64,000 bases of DNA from Heligmosomoides polygyrus polygyrus (GCA_947396885.1 OX377206.1:46297631-46361630), one strand, 5' to 3'. Counted from the first letter of the stretch, positions 1-10,985 are shown. The notes: generated by a model not told the origin, from the letters alone. Numbers and translations are program-made.

Positions 1-2250
1 ACGCACGTTGAACGACGTCCAGTGTTCGCCTTTTGAATCTCTACCCACGTTGGGCGACGTCTGCGGCATTTCTTCTGAACCGTGACATACGTTGAACGAC
101 GTCTAGCTCCCCCTCCTAATTATTACATAAGTTGGACGACGTCTAGGGCACGCCTTCTGAATCCCTATGCACCTTGAACGACGCCTAGAGCGCGCATTCA
201 AAATCCCCGACTCACGAAGGACGACGTCTAGGGTAGCCTTCTGAATGCTGACGCACGTTGAACGACATCCAGTGTTCGCCTTTTGAATCTCTACCCACGC
301 TGGGCGACGTCTGCGGCATTTCTTCTGAACCGTGACATACGTTGAACGACGTCTAGCTCCCACTCCTAATTATTACATAAGTTGGACGACGTCTAGGGCA
401 CGCCTTCTGAATCCCTATGCACCTTGGACGACGTCTAGGGCACGCATTCAAAATCCCCGACTCACGAAGGACGACGTCTAGGGTAGCCTTCTGAATGCTG
501 ACGCACGTTGAACGACGTCCAGTGTTCGCCTTTTGAATCTCTACCCACGCTGGGCGACGTCTGCGGCATTTCTTCTGAACCGTGACATACGTTGAACGAC
601 GTCTAGCTCCCCCTCCTAATTATTACATAAGTTGGACGACGTCTAGGGCACGCCTTCTGAATCCCTATGCACCTTGGACGACGTCTAGAGCACGCATTCA
701 AAATCCCCGACTCACGAAGGACGACGTCTAGGGTAGCCTTCTGAATGCTGACGCACGTTGAACGACGTCCAGTGTTCGCCTTTTGAATCTCTACCCACGC
801 TGGGCGACGTCTGCGGCATTTCTTCTGAACCGTGACATACGTTGAACGACGTCTAGCTCCCCCTCGTAATTATTGCATAAGTTGGACGACGTCTAGGGCA
901 CGCCTTCTGAATCCCTATGCACCTTGGACGACGTCTAGGGCACGCATTCAAAATCCCCGACTCACGAAGGACGACGTCTAGGGTAGCCTTCTGAATGCTG
1001 ACGCACGTTGAACGACATCCAGTGTTCGCCTTTTGAATCTCTACCCACGCTGGGCGACGTCTGCGGCATTTCTTCTGAACCGTGACATACGTTGAACGAC
1101 GTCTAGCTCCCCCTCCTAATTATTACATAAGTTGGACGACGTCTAGGGCACGCCTTCTGAATCCCTATGCACCTTGGACGACGTCTAGAGCACGCATTCA
1201 AAATCCCCGACTCACGAAGGACGACGTCTAGGGTAGCCTTCTGAATGCTGACGCACGTTGAACGACGTCCAGTGTTCGCCTTTTGAATCTCTACCCACGC
1301 TGGGCGACGTCTGCGGCATTTCTTCTGAACCGTGACATACGTTGAACGACGTCTAGCTCCCCCTCGTAATTATTGCATAAGTTGGACGACGTCTAGGGCA
1401 CGCCTTCTGAATCCCTATGCACCTTGGACGACGTCTAGGGCACGCATTCAAAATCCCCGACTCACGAAGGACGACGTCTAGGGTAGCCTTCTGAATGCTG
1501 ACGCACGTTGAACGACATCCAGTGTTCGCCTTTTGAATCTCTACCCACGCTGGGCGACGTCTGCGGCATTTCTTCTGAACCGTGACATACGTTGAACGAC
1601 GTCTAGCTCCCCCTCCTAATTATTACATAAGTTGGACGACGTCTAGGGCACGCCTTCTGAATCCCTATGCACCTTGGACGACGTCTAGGGCACGCATTCA
1701 AAATCCCCGACTCACGAAGGACGACGTCTAGGGTAGCCTTCTGAATGCTGACGCACGTTGAACGACGTCCAGTGTTCGCCTTTTGAATCTCTACCCACGC
1801 TGGGCGACGTCTGCGGCATTTCTTCTGAACCGTGACATACGTTGAACGACGTCTAGCTCCCCCTCCTAATTATTACATAAGTTGGACGACGTCTAGGGCA
1901 CGCCTTCTGAATCCCTATGCACCTTGGACGACGTCTAGAGCACGCATTCAAAATCCCCGACTCACGAAGGACGACGTCTAGGGTAGCCTTCTGAATGCTG
2001 ACGCACGTTGAACGACGTCCAGTGTTCGCCTTTTGAATCTCTACCCACGCTGGGCGACGTCTGCGGCATTTCTTCTGAACCGTGACATACGTTGAACGAC
2101 GTCTAGCTCCCCCTCGTAATTATTGCATAAGTTGGACGACGTCTAGGGCACGCCTTCTGAATCCCTATGCACCTTGGACGACGTCTAGGGCACGCATTCA
2201 AAATCCCCGACTCACGAAGGACGACGTCTAGGGTAGCCTTCTAAATGCTG
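1..2250. repeat. Block 1: nine 250-bp HOR units
   Basis: Units start at 1, 251, 501, 751, 1001, 1251, 1501, 1751 and 2001, all exactly 250 bp. Three markers vary between them: GACATC in M1 (units 2, 5, 7), CTAGAG in M5 (units 1, 3, 5, 8), and GTAATTATTGCAT in M3/M4 (units 4, 6, 9). Their order suggests a three-unit, 750-bp super-period at 251-1000 and 1501-2250, with a two-unit recombinant between them. Unit 1 is the most diverged: its M5 core reads GACGCC. Confidence 0.93.
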
Positions 2251-2870
2251 ACGCACGTTGAACGACGTCCAGTGTTCGCCTTTTGAATCTCTACCCACGC
2301 TGGGCGACGTCTGCGGCACTTCTTCTGAACCCTGACGTACGTTGAACGACGTCTAGCTCCCCCCTAATCATTACGTAAGTTGGACGACGTCTAGGGCACG
2401 CCTTCTGAATGCTGACGCACGTTGAACGACGTCCAGTGTTCGCCTTTTGAATCTCTACCCACGTTGGGCGACGTCTGCGGCATTTCTTCTGAACCGTGAC
2501 ATACGTTGAACGACGTCTAGCCCCCCCACCTAATCATTACGTAGGTGGGACGACGTCCAGGGTACGTCTTCTGAATGCTGACGCACGTTGAACGACGTCC
2601 AGGGTTCGCCTTTTGAATGCTGACGCACGTTGAACGACGTCCAGTGTTCGCCTTTTGAATCTCTGCCCACGTTGGGCGACGTCTGCGGCATTTCTTCTGA
2701 ATCTGAGGTAGTTGAACGACGTCTAGCCCCCCCCCCTAGTCATTTCATAATTTGGACGACGTCTAGGGCACGCCTTCTGAATCCCTATGCACCTTGGACG
2801 ACGTCTAGGGCACGCATTCAAAATCCCCGACTCACGAAGGACGACGTCTAGGGTAGCCTTCTGAATGCTC
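2001..2870. repeat. 870-bp super-repeat, copy 1
   Basis: By order it contains a six-monomer unit, a four-monomer module (six-C tract, ATTACGTAAGTTGG), a four-monomer hairpin module, one extra M1-like monomer (CCAGGGTTCGCC) and a second six-monomer unit whose M3/M4 reads TAGTCATTTCATAATTTGG. That is 21 monomers. The copy ends with the GCTC form of M6. The next copy follows immediately at a spacing of exactly 870 bp. Confidence 0.88.
2525..2549. repeat. Inverted-repeat (hairpin) class of the M3/M4 junction; reference entry for about 60 copies
   Basis: An 8-bp perfect inverted repeat, CCCACCTA / TAGGTGGG, surrounds ATCATTACG. By eye, starts are at 2525, 3395, 4354, 4819 (loop variant), 6086, 6302 (CCCACATA), 6473, 6683, 6896, 7896, 8603, 9559, 10266, 13224, 15476, 18231, 20732, 21602, 22064, 22521, 23390, 28126, 28996, 29865, 30325, 30782, 31652, 32976, 33803, 34881, 36136, 37393, 37608 (CCCACATA), 37820, 38034, 38248, 38461, 39457, 40369, 40833, 42421, 43846, 44058 (CCCACATA), 44271, 44482 (loop variant), 44695, 44906 (CCCACATA), 45118, 45331, 46421, 46631 (CCCACATA), 46846, 50036, 50499, 53127, 55460, 57998, 59872, 61456 and 63033. 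A shorter stem (CTCACCTA) occurs near 47304, 48422 and 51799. The list may miss copies. Confidence 0.88.
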
Positions 2871-3740
2871 ACGCACGTTGAACGACGTCCAGTGTTCGCC
2901 TTTTGAATCTCTACCCACGCTGGGCGACGTCTGCGGCATTTCTTCTGAACCGTGACATACGTTGAACGACGTCTAGCTCCCCCTCCTAATTATTGCATAA
3001 GTTGGACGACTTCTAGGGCACGCCTTCTGAATCCCTATGCACCTTGGACGACGTCTAGGGCACGCATTCAAAATCCCCGACTCACGAAGGACGACGTCTA
3101 GGGTAGCCTTCTAAATGCTGACGCACGTTGAACGACGTCCAGTGTTCGCCTTTTGAATCTCTACCCACGCTGGGCGACGTCTGCGGCACTTCTTCTGAAC
3201 CCTGACGTACGTTGAACGACGTCTAGCTCCCCCCTAATCATTACGTAAGTTGGACGACGTCTAGGGCACGCCTTCTGAATGCTGACGCACGTTGAACGAC
3301 GTCCAGTGTTCGCCTTTTGAATCTATACCCACGTTGGGCGACGTCTGCGGCATTTCTTCTGAACCGTGACATACGTTGAACGACGTCTAGCCCCCCCACC
3401 TAATCATTACGTAGGTGGGACGACGTCCAGGGTACGTCTTCTGAATGCTGACGCACGTTGAACGACGTCCAGGGTTCGCCTTTTGAATGCTGACGCACGT
3501 TGAACGACGTCCAGTGTTCGCCTTTTGAATCTCTGCCCACGTTGGGCGACGTCTGCGGCATTTCTTCTGAATCTGGGGTAGTTGAACGACGTCTAGCCCC
3601 CCCCCCTAGTCATTTCATAATTTGGACGACGTCTAGGGCACGCCTTCTGAATCCCTATGCACCTTGGACGACGTCTAGGGCACGCATTCAAAATCCCCGA
3701 CTCACGAAGGACGACGTCTAGGGTAGCCTTCTGAATGCTC
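2871..3740. repeat. 870-bp super-repeat, copy 2
   Basis: Same module order as the preceding copy. Visible differences include CTCCTAATTATTGCAT instead of CTCGTAATTATTGCAT, a GACTTC core near 3008 and TCTGGGGTAG in place of TCTGAGGTAG near 3571. The exact 870-bp spacing includes equal-length C tracts. Confidence 0.88.
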
Positions 3741-5720
3741 ACGCACGTTGAACGACGTCCAGTGTTCGCCTTTTGAATCTCTACCCACGTTGGGCGACGT
3801 CTGCGGCACTTCTTCTGAATCTGAGGTAGTTGAACGACGTCTAGCCCCCCCCCCCTAGTCATTACATAATTTGGACGACGTCTGGGGCACGCCTTCTGAA
3901 TGCTGACGCACGTTGAACGACGTCCAGTGTTCGCCTTTTGAATCTCTACCCACGTTGGGCGACGTCTGCGGCACTTCTTCTGAACCCTGACGTACGTTGA
4001 ACGACGTCTTGCTCCCCCCCCAATCATTACGTAAGTTGGACGACGTCTAGGGTACGCCTTCTAAATCCCTATGCACCTTGGACGACGTCTAGGGCACGCA
4101 TTCAAAATCCCCGACTCACGAAGGACGACGTCTAGGGTACGCCTTCTGAATCCCTATGCACCTTGGACGACGTCTAGGGCACGCATTCAAAATCCCCGAC
4201 TCACGAAGGACGACGTCTAGGGTAGCCTTCTGAATGCTGACGCACGTTGAACGACGTCCAGTGTTCGCCTTTTGAATCTCTACCCACGTTGGGCGACGTC
4301 TGCGGCATTTCTTCTGAACCCTGACGTACGTTGAACGACGTCTAGCCCCCCCCCCCACCTAATCATTACGTAGGTGGGACGACGTCTAGGGTACGCCTTC
4401 TGAATCCCTATGCACCTTGGACGACGTCTAGGGCACGCCTTCTGAATCCCTATGCACCTTGGACGACGTCTAGGGCACGCATTCAAAATCCCCGACTCAC
4501 GAAGGACGACGTCTAGGGTAGCCTTCTGAATGCTGACGCACGTTGAACGACGTCCAATGTTCGCCTTTTGAATCTCTACCCGCGTTGGGCGAAGTCTGCG
4601 GCACTTCTTCTGAACCCTGACGTACGTTGAACGACGTCTGCCCCCCCCCCCCTAATCATTACGTAAGTTGGGCGACGTCTAGGGCACGCCTTCTGAATGC
4701 TGACGCACGTTGAACGACGTCCAGTGTTTGCCTTTTGAATCTCTACCCACGTTGGGCGACGTCTGCGGCATTTCTTCTGAACCCTGACGTACGTTGAACG
4801 ACGTTTAGCGCCCCACCCCCCACCTAATCATTGCGTAGGTGGGACGACGTCTAGGGTACGCCTTCTAAATCCCTATGCACCTTGGACGACGTCTAGGGCA
4901 CGCATTCAAAATCTCCGACTCACGAAGGTCGACGTCTAGGGTAGCCTTCTGAATGCTGACGCACGTTGAACGACGTCCAGTGTTCGCCTTTTGAATCTCT
5001 ACCCACGTTGGGCGACGTCTGCGGCACTTCTTCTGAACCTGAGGTAGTTGAACGACGTCTAGCCCCCCCCCCCCTAATCATTACCTAAGTTGGACGACGT
5101 CTAGGGCACGCCTTCTGAATCCCTATGCACCTTGGACGACGTCTAGGGCACGCATTCAAAATCTCCGACTCACGAAGGACGACGTCTGCGGCACTTCTTC
5201 TGAACCCTGACGTACGTTGAACGACGTCTAGCTCCCCCCCCCCCCTAATCATTACGTAAGTTGGACGACGTCTAGGGCACGCCTTCTGAATCCCTATGCA
5301 CCTTGGACAACGTCTAGGGCACGCATTCAAAATCCCCGACTCACGAAGGACGACGTCTAGGGTAGCCTTCTGAATGCTGACGCACGTTGAACGACGTCCA
5401 GTGTTCGCCTTTTGAATCTCTACCCACGTTGGGCGACGTCTGCGGCACTTCTTCTGAACCTGAGGTAGTTGAACGACGTCTAGCCCCCCCCCCCCTAATC
5501 ATTACGTAAGTTGGACGACGTCTAGGGCACGCCTTCTGAATCCCTATGCACCTTGGACGACGTCTAGGGCACGCATTCAAAATCTCCGACTCACGAAGGA
5601 CGACGTCTGCGGCACTTCTTCTGAACCCTGACGTACGTTGAACGACGTCTAGCTCCCCCCCCCCCCCCCGTAATCATGACGTAAGTTGGACGACGTCTAG
5701 GGCACGCCTTCTGAATGCTG
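3741..5720. repeat. Class D mosaic satellite, poly-C rich
   Basis: Irregular mixture of four-, five- and six-monomer modules. Typical marks are GTCTTGCTCCC in M3, GCGTTGGGCGAAGTC in M2, the CCTGACGTACGTTG lead-in and pure C tracts up to 15 C (5655-5669). Similar modules return at 34.1-37.0, 39.8-43.5, 45.4-46.1, 49.5-51.6 and 52.4-59 kb. No gene or unique sequence is visible. Confidence 0.85.
5655..5669 (+). repeat. Poly-C tract, 15 C
   Basis: One of the longest uninterrupted C runs, within an M3 monomer and followed by GTAATCATGACG. The equivalent tract in related modules is shorter, for example 10 C near 7311. Confidence 0.85.
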
Positions 5721-6993
5721 ACGCACGTTGAACGACGTCCAATGTTCGCCTTTTGAATCTCTACCCACGTTGGGCGACGTCTGCGGCATTTCTTCTGAAC
5801 CGTGACATACGTTGAACGACGTCTAGCTCCCCCTCCTAATTATTACATAAGTTGGACGACGTCTAGGGCACGCCTTCTGAATCCCTATGCACCTTGGACG
5901 ACGTCTAGAGCACGCATTCAAAATCCCCGACTCACGAAGGACGACGTCTAGGGTAGCCTTCTGAATGCTGACGCACGTTGAACGACGTCCAGTGTTCGCC
6001 TTTTGAATCTCTACCCACGTTGGGCGACGTCTGCGGCATTTCTTCTGAACCGTGACATACGTTGAACGACGTCTAGCCCCCTCCCCCCACCTAATCATTA
6101 CGTAGGTGGGACGACGTCCAGGGTACGTCTTCTGAATCCCTATGCACTTTGGACGACGTCTAGGGCACGCCTTCTGAATGCTGACGCACGTTGAGCGACA
6201 TCCAGTGTTCGCCTTTTGAATCTCTACCCACGTTGGGCGACGTCTGCGGCATTTCTTCTGAACCGTGACATACGTTGAACGACGTCTAGCCCCCCCCCCC
6301 CCCCACATAATCATTACGTAGGTGGGACGACGTCCAGGGCACGCATTCAAAATGCTGACTCACGAAGGACGACGTCTAGGGCACGCCTTCAGAATCTCTA
6401 CCCACGTTGGGCGACGTCTGCGGCATTTCTTCTGAACCGTGACATACGTTGAACGACGTCTAGCCCCCTCCCCCCACCTAATCATTACGTAGGTGGGACG
6501 ACGTCCAGGGTACGTCTTCTGAATCCCTATGCACTTTGGACGACGTCTAGGGCACGCCTTCTGAATGCTGACGCACGTTGAGCGACATCCAGTGTTCGCC
6601 TTTTGAATCTCTACCCACGTTGGGCGACGTCTGCGGCATTTCTTCTGAACCGTGACATACGTTGAACGACGTCTAGCCCCCCCCCACCTAATCATTACGT
6701 AGGTGGGACGACGTCTAGGGTACGCCTTCTGAATCCCAATGCACCTTGGACGACGTCTAGGGCACGCCTTCTAAATGCTGACGCACGTTGAACGACGTCC
6801 AGTGTTCGCCTTTTGAATCTCTACCCACGTTGGGCGACGTCTGCGGCATTTCTTCTGAACCGTGACATACGTTGAACGACGTCTAGCCCCCTCCCCCCAC
6901 CTAATCATTACGTAGGTGGGACGACGTCCAGGGTACGTCTTCTGAATCCCTATGCACCTTGGACGACGTCTAGGGCACGCCTTCTGAATGCTG
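5721..6993. repeat. Class E mosaic satellite, hairpin rich
   Basis: Dense in the inverted-repeat version of the M3/M4 junction (starts at 6086, 6302, 6473, 6683 and 6896). It also carries TTGAGCGACATCC in M1, at 6191 and again at 6578, so part of the module is duplicated at about 387 bp. Related blocks lie at 37028-38558, 43481-45385 and 46056-46943. Confidence 0.85.
6290..6304 (+). repeat. Poly-C tract, 15 C, next to an inverted repeat
   Basis: The run directly abuts and contributes bases to the CCCACATA / TAGGTGGG inverted repeat. The equivalent runs at the related positions near 44058 and 46631 are shorter. Confidence 0.85.
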
Positions 6994-8658
6994 ACGCACG
7001 TTGAACGACGTCCAGGGTTCGCCTTTTGAATGCTGACGCACGTTGAACGACGTCCAGTGTTCGCCTTTTGAATCTCTACCCACGTTGGGCGACGTCTGCG
7101 GCACTTCTTCTGAACCCTGACGTACGTTGAACGACGTCTAGCCCCCCCCCCCTAATCATTACATAATTTGGACGGCGTCTGGGGCACGCTTTCTGAATGC
7201 TGACGCACGTTGAACGACGTCCAGTGTTCGCCTTTTGAATCTCTACCCACGTTGGGCGACATCTGCGGCACTTCTTCTGAACCCTGACGTACGTTGAACG
7301 ACGTCTAGCTCCCCCCCCCCTAATCATGACGTAAGTTGGACGACGTCTAGGGCACGCCTTCTGAACGCTGACGCACATTGAAAGACGTCCAGTGTTCGCC
7401 TTTTGAATCTCTACCCACGTTGGGCGACGTCTGCGGCACTTCTTCTGAACCTGAGGTAGTTGAACGACGTCTAGCTCCCCCCTAATCATTACGTAAGTTG
7501 GACGACGTCTAGGGCACGCCTTCTGAATGCTGACGCACGTTGAACGACATCCAGTGTTCGCCTTTTGAATCTCTACCCACGTTGGGCGACGTCTGCGGCA
7601 TTTCTTCTGAACCGTGACATACGTTGAACGACGTCTAGCTCCCCCTCCTAATTATTACATAAGTTGGACGACGTCTAGGGCACGCCTTCTGAATCCCTAT
7701 GCACCTTGGACGACGTCTAGGGCACGCATTCAAAATCCCCGACTCACGAAGGACGACGTCTAGGGTAGCCTTCTGAATGCTGACGCACGTTGAACGACGT
7801 CCAGTGTTCGCCTTTTGAATCTCTACCCACGCTGGGCGACGTCTGCGGCACTTCTTCTGAACCGTGACATACGTTGAACGACGTCTAGCCCCCCCCCCAC
7901 CTAATCATTACGTAGGTGGGACGACGTCCAGGGTACCTCTTCTGAATGCTGACGCACGTTGAACGACGTCCAGGGTTCGCCTTTTGAATGCTGACGCACG
8001 TTGAACGACGTCCAGTGTTCGCCTTTTGAATCTCTGCCCACGTTGGGCGACGTCTGCGGCATTTCTTCTGAATCTGAGGTAGTTGAACGACGTCTAGCCC
8101 CCCCCCCTAGTCATTTCATAATTTGGACGACGTCTAGGGCACGCCTTCTGAATCCCTATGCACCTTGGACGACGTCTAGGGCACGCATTCAAAATCCCCG
8201 ACTCACGAAGGACGACGTCTAGGGTAGCCTTCTGAATGCTGACGCACGTTGAACGACGTCCAGTGTTCGCCTTTTGAATCTCTACCCACGCTGGGCGACG
8301 TCTGCGGAATTCTTCTGAACCGTGACATACGTTGAACGACGTCTAGCTCCCCCTCCTAATTATTACATAAGTTGGACGACGTCTAGGGCACGCCTTCTGA
8401 ATCCCTATGCACCTTGGACGACGTCTAGAGCACGCATTCAAAATCCCCGACTCACGAAGGACGACGTCTAGGGTAGCCTTCTGAATGCTGACGCACGTTG
8501 AACGACGTCCAGTGTTCGCCTTTTGAATCTCTACCCACGCTGGGCGACGTCTGCGGCACTTCTTCTGAACCGTGACATACGTTGAACGACGTCTAGCCCC
8601 CCCCCACCTAATCATTACGTAGGTGGGACGACGTCCAGGGTACCTCTTCTGAATGCTG
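6994..8658. repeat. 1.66-kb tandem super-repeat, copy 1 (1665 bp)
   Basis: It starts at the extra M1-like monomer with CCAGGGTTCGCC. It carries private variants: GACGGCGTCTGGGG near 7173, GGCGACATCTGCGG near 7256, and GAACGCTGACGCACATTGAA near 7363. An EcoRI site lies at 8307-8312. The next copy repeats these marks in the same order. Confidence 0.9.
8307..8312. other. EcoRI site, diagnostic variant of M2
   Basis: TGCGGCATTTCTTC is replaced by TGCGGAATTCTTC, one base shorter. The change creates GAATTC and a 249-bp unit. I noted the same variant only at 9970-9975 and 10678-10683. Confidence 0.9.
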
Positions 8659-10321
8659 ACGCACGTTGAACGACGTCCAGGGTTCGCCTTTTGAATGCTG
8701 ACGCACGTTGAACGACGTCCAGTGTTCGCCTTTTGAATCTCTACCCACGTTGGGCGACGTCTGCGGCACTTCTTCTGAACCCTGACGTACGTTGAACGAC
8801 GTCTAGCCCCCCCCCCTAATCATTACATAATTTGGACGGCGTCTGGGGCACGCTTTCTGAATGCTGACGCACGTTGAACGACGTCCAGTGTTCGCCTTTT
8901 GAATCTCTACCCACGTTGGGCGACATCTGCGGCACTTCTTCTGAACCCTGACGTACGTTGAACGACGTCTAGCTCCCCCCCCCCTAATCATGACGTAAGT
9001 TGGACGACGTCTAGGGCACGCCTTCTGAACGCTGACGCACATTGAAAGACGTCCAGTGTTCGCCTTTTGAATCTCTACCCACGTTGGGCGACGTCTGCGG
9101 CACTTCTTCTGAACCTGAGGTAGTTGAACGACGTCTAGCTCCCCCCTAATCATTACGTAAGTTGGACGACGTCTAGGGCACGCCTTCTGAATGCTGACGC
9201 ACGTTGAACGACATCCAGTGTTCGCCTTTTGAATCTCTACCCACGTTGGGCGACGTCTGCGGCATTTCTTCTGAACCGTGACATACGTTGAACGACGTCT
9301 AGCTCCCCCTCCTAATTATTACATAAGTTGGACGACGTCTAGGGCACGCCTTCTGAATCCCTATGCACCTTGGACGACGTCTAGGGCACGCATTCAAAAT
9401 CCCCGACTCACGAAGGACGACGTCTAGGGTAGCCTTCTGAATGCTGACGCACGTTGAACGACGTCCAGTGTTCGCCTTTTGAATCTCTACCCACGCTGGG
9501 CGACGTCTGCGGCACTTCTTCTGAACCGTGACATACGTTGAACGACGTCTAGCCCCCCCCCACCTAATCATTACGTAGGTGGGACGACGTCCAGGGTACC
9601 TCTTCTGAATGCTGACGCACGTTGAACGACGTCCAGGGTTCGCCTTTTGAATGCTGACGCACGTTGAACGACGTCCAGTGTTCGCCTTTTGAATCTCTGC
9701 CCACGTTGGGCGACGTCTGCGGCATTTCTTCTGAATCTGAGGTAGTTGAACGACGTCTAGCCCCCCCCCCTAGTCATTTCATAATTTGGACGACGTCTAG
9801 GGCACGCCTTCTGAATCCCTATGCACCTTGGACGACGTCTAGGGCACGCATTCAAAATCCCCGACTCACGAAGGACGACGTCTAGGGTAGCCTTCTGAAT
9901 GCTGACGCACGTTGAACGACGTCCAGTGTTCGCCTTTTGAATCTCTACCCACGCTGGGCGACGTCTGCGGAATTCTTCTGAACCGTGACATACGTTGAAC
10001 GACGTCTAGCTCCCCCTCCTAATTATTACATAAGTTGGACGACGTCTAGGGCACGCCTTCTGAATCCCTATGCACCTTGGACGACGTCTAGAGCACGCAT
10101 TCAAAATCCCCGACTCACGAAGGACGACGTCTAGGGTAGCCTTCTGAATGCTGACGCACGTTGAACGACGTCCAGTGTTCGCCTTTTGAATCTCTACCCA
10201 CGCTGGGCGACGTCTGCGGCACTTCTTCTGAACCGTGACATACGTTGAACGACGTCTAGCCCCCCCCCACCTAATCATTACGTAGGTGGGACGACGTCCA
10301 GGGTACCTCTTCTGAATGCTG
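8659..10321. repeat. 1.66-kb tandem super-repeat, copy 2 (1663 bp)
   Basis: It matches the preceding copy throughout what I compared, including the private variants at about 8838, 8921 and 9028 and the EcoRI site at 9970. The 2-bp length difference is explained by one fewer C in each of two C tracts (11 versus 10 near 7142/8807, and 10 versus 9 near 7889/8597). Confidence 0.9.
9970..9975. other. EcoRI site, second copy
   Basis: Same TGCGGAATTCTTC variant as at 8307, exactly 1663 bp later. It marks the second copy of the 1.66-kb super-repeat. Confidence 0.9.
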
Positions 10322-10612
10322 ACGCACGTTGAACGACGTCCAGGGTTCGCCTTTTTAATGCTGACGCACGTTGAACGACGTCCAGTGTTCGCCTTTTGAA
10401 TCTCTGCCCACGTTGGGCGACGTCTGCGGCATTTCTTCTGAATCTGAGGTAGTTGAACGACGTCTAGCCCCCCCCCCCTAGTCATTTCATAATTTGGACG
10501 ACGTCTAGGGCACGCCTTCTGAATCCCTATGCACCTTGGACGACGTCTAGGGCACGCATTCAAAATCCCCGACTCACGAAGGACGACGTCTAGGGTAGCC
10601 TTCTGAATGCTG
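10322..10612. repeat. Partial third copy of the 1.66-kb unit
   Basis: After 10322 the sequence repeats the 3' part of the 1.66-kb unit, starting from the extra M1-like monomer (compare 7952 and 9615). The spacing 9615 to 10322 is 707 bp. The copy carries a private CTTTTTAATGC change. The EcoRI-bearing 249-bp unit follows and leads into the homogeneous array. Confidence 0.85.
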
Positions 10613-10677
10613 ACGCACGTTGAACGACGTCCAGTGTTCGCCTTTTGAATCTCTACCCACGCTGGGCGACGTCTGCG

Positions 10678-10683
10678 GAATTC
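10678..10683. other. EcoRI site, third copy
   Basis: Third occurrence of the TGCGGAATTCTTC variant, 708 bp after the second. It lies in the first 249-bp unit of the long homogeneous array and links that array to the 1.66-kb repeats. Confidence 0.9.
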
Positions 10684-10861
10684 TTCTGAACCGTGACATA
10701 CGTTGAACGACGTCTAGCTCCCCCTCCTAATTATTACATAAGTTGGACGACGTCTAGGGCACGCCTTCTGAATCCCTATGCACCTTGGACGACGTCTAGA
10801 GCACGCATTCAAAATCCCCGACTCACGAAGGACGACGTCTAGGGTAGCCTTCTGAATGCTG

Positions 10862-10903
10862 ACGCACGTTGAACGACGTCCAGTGTTCGCCTTTTGAATC
10901 TCT
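10862..10903 (+). repeat. Monomer M1 (representative copy, 42 bp)
   Basis: First monomer of a typical 250-bp unit. It begins ACGCACGTTGAACGACGTCC and continues with AGTGTTCGCC, then TTTTGAATCTCT. Its marks are CCAGTG after the core and the TTTTGAAT block. A variant with CCAGGGTTCGCC and the ending GCTG occurs as a single extra monomer in 870-bp-type repeats, for example near 2590, 3460 and 20800. The GACATC core variant of M1 marks particular units, for example at 251, 1001 and 1501. Confidence 0.9.
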
Positions 10904-10945
10904 ACCCACGCTGGGCGACGTCTGCGGCATTTCTTCTGAACCGTG
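10904..10945 (+). repeat. Monomer M2 (representative copy, 42 bp)
   Basis: It begins ACCCACGCTGGGCGACGTCT, then GCGGCATTTCTTCTGAACCG. This is the only type with GGGCGACGTCTGCGG. Two alternatives recur: ACGTTGGG instead of ACGCTGGG, and CGGCACTTC instead of CGGCATTTC. A CATGCTGGG variant marks certain units in the homogeneous arrays, for example near 11157, 14160, 16412 and 25149. A form reading GCGTTGGGCGAAGTC, which loses the palindromic core, is confined to class D mosaic regions, for example near 4585, 34650, 40600 and 50270. Confidence 0.9.
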
Positions 10946-10985
10946 ACATACGTTGAACGACGTCTAGCTCCCCCTCCTAATTATT
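10946..10985 (+). repeat. Monomer M3 (representative copy, 40 bp, C-rich)
   Basis: It begins ACATACGTTGAACGACGTCT, then AGCTCCCCCTCC, TAATTATT. At 40 bp it is the short monomer of the unit, and it carries the cytosine tract. The tract takes several forms: CCCCCTCC with a T interruption in the 250-bp units, six uninterrupted C in one short class, and pure runs up to 15 C elsewhere. M3 is also where the inverted-repeat class differs, through CCCACCTA in place of CCCCCCTA. Confidence 0.9.

Noticed and set aside
235..250. TAGGGTAGCC resembling a telomere repeat
   Set aside because: It occurs once per M6 monomer and never as a short tandem TTAGGG-like run. It is part of the 42-bp monomer.
770..790. 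CENP-B box in M1 (GTTCGCCTTTTGAAT)
   Set aside because: It shares TTCG with the known CENP-B box but lacks the essential later A and CGGG positions at the right spacing.
2692..2712. TGAGGTAG, matching the start of let-7 microRNA
   Set aside because: An eight-base match in a repeated monomer with no let-7 body and no suitable precursor stem. Chance resemblance.
6290..6330. Rho-independent terminator (stem plus homopolymer)
   Set aside because: The stem is followed by ACGACGTC rather than a T run, the homopolymer is C and lies upstream, and there is no gene to terminate.
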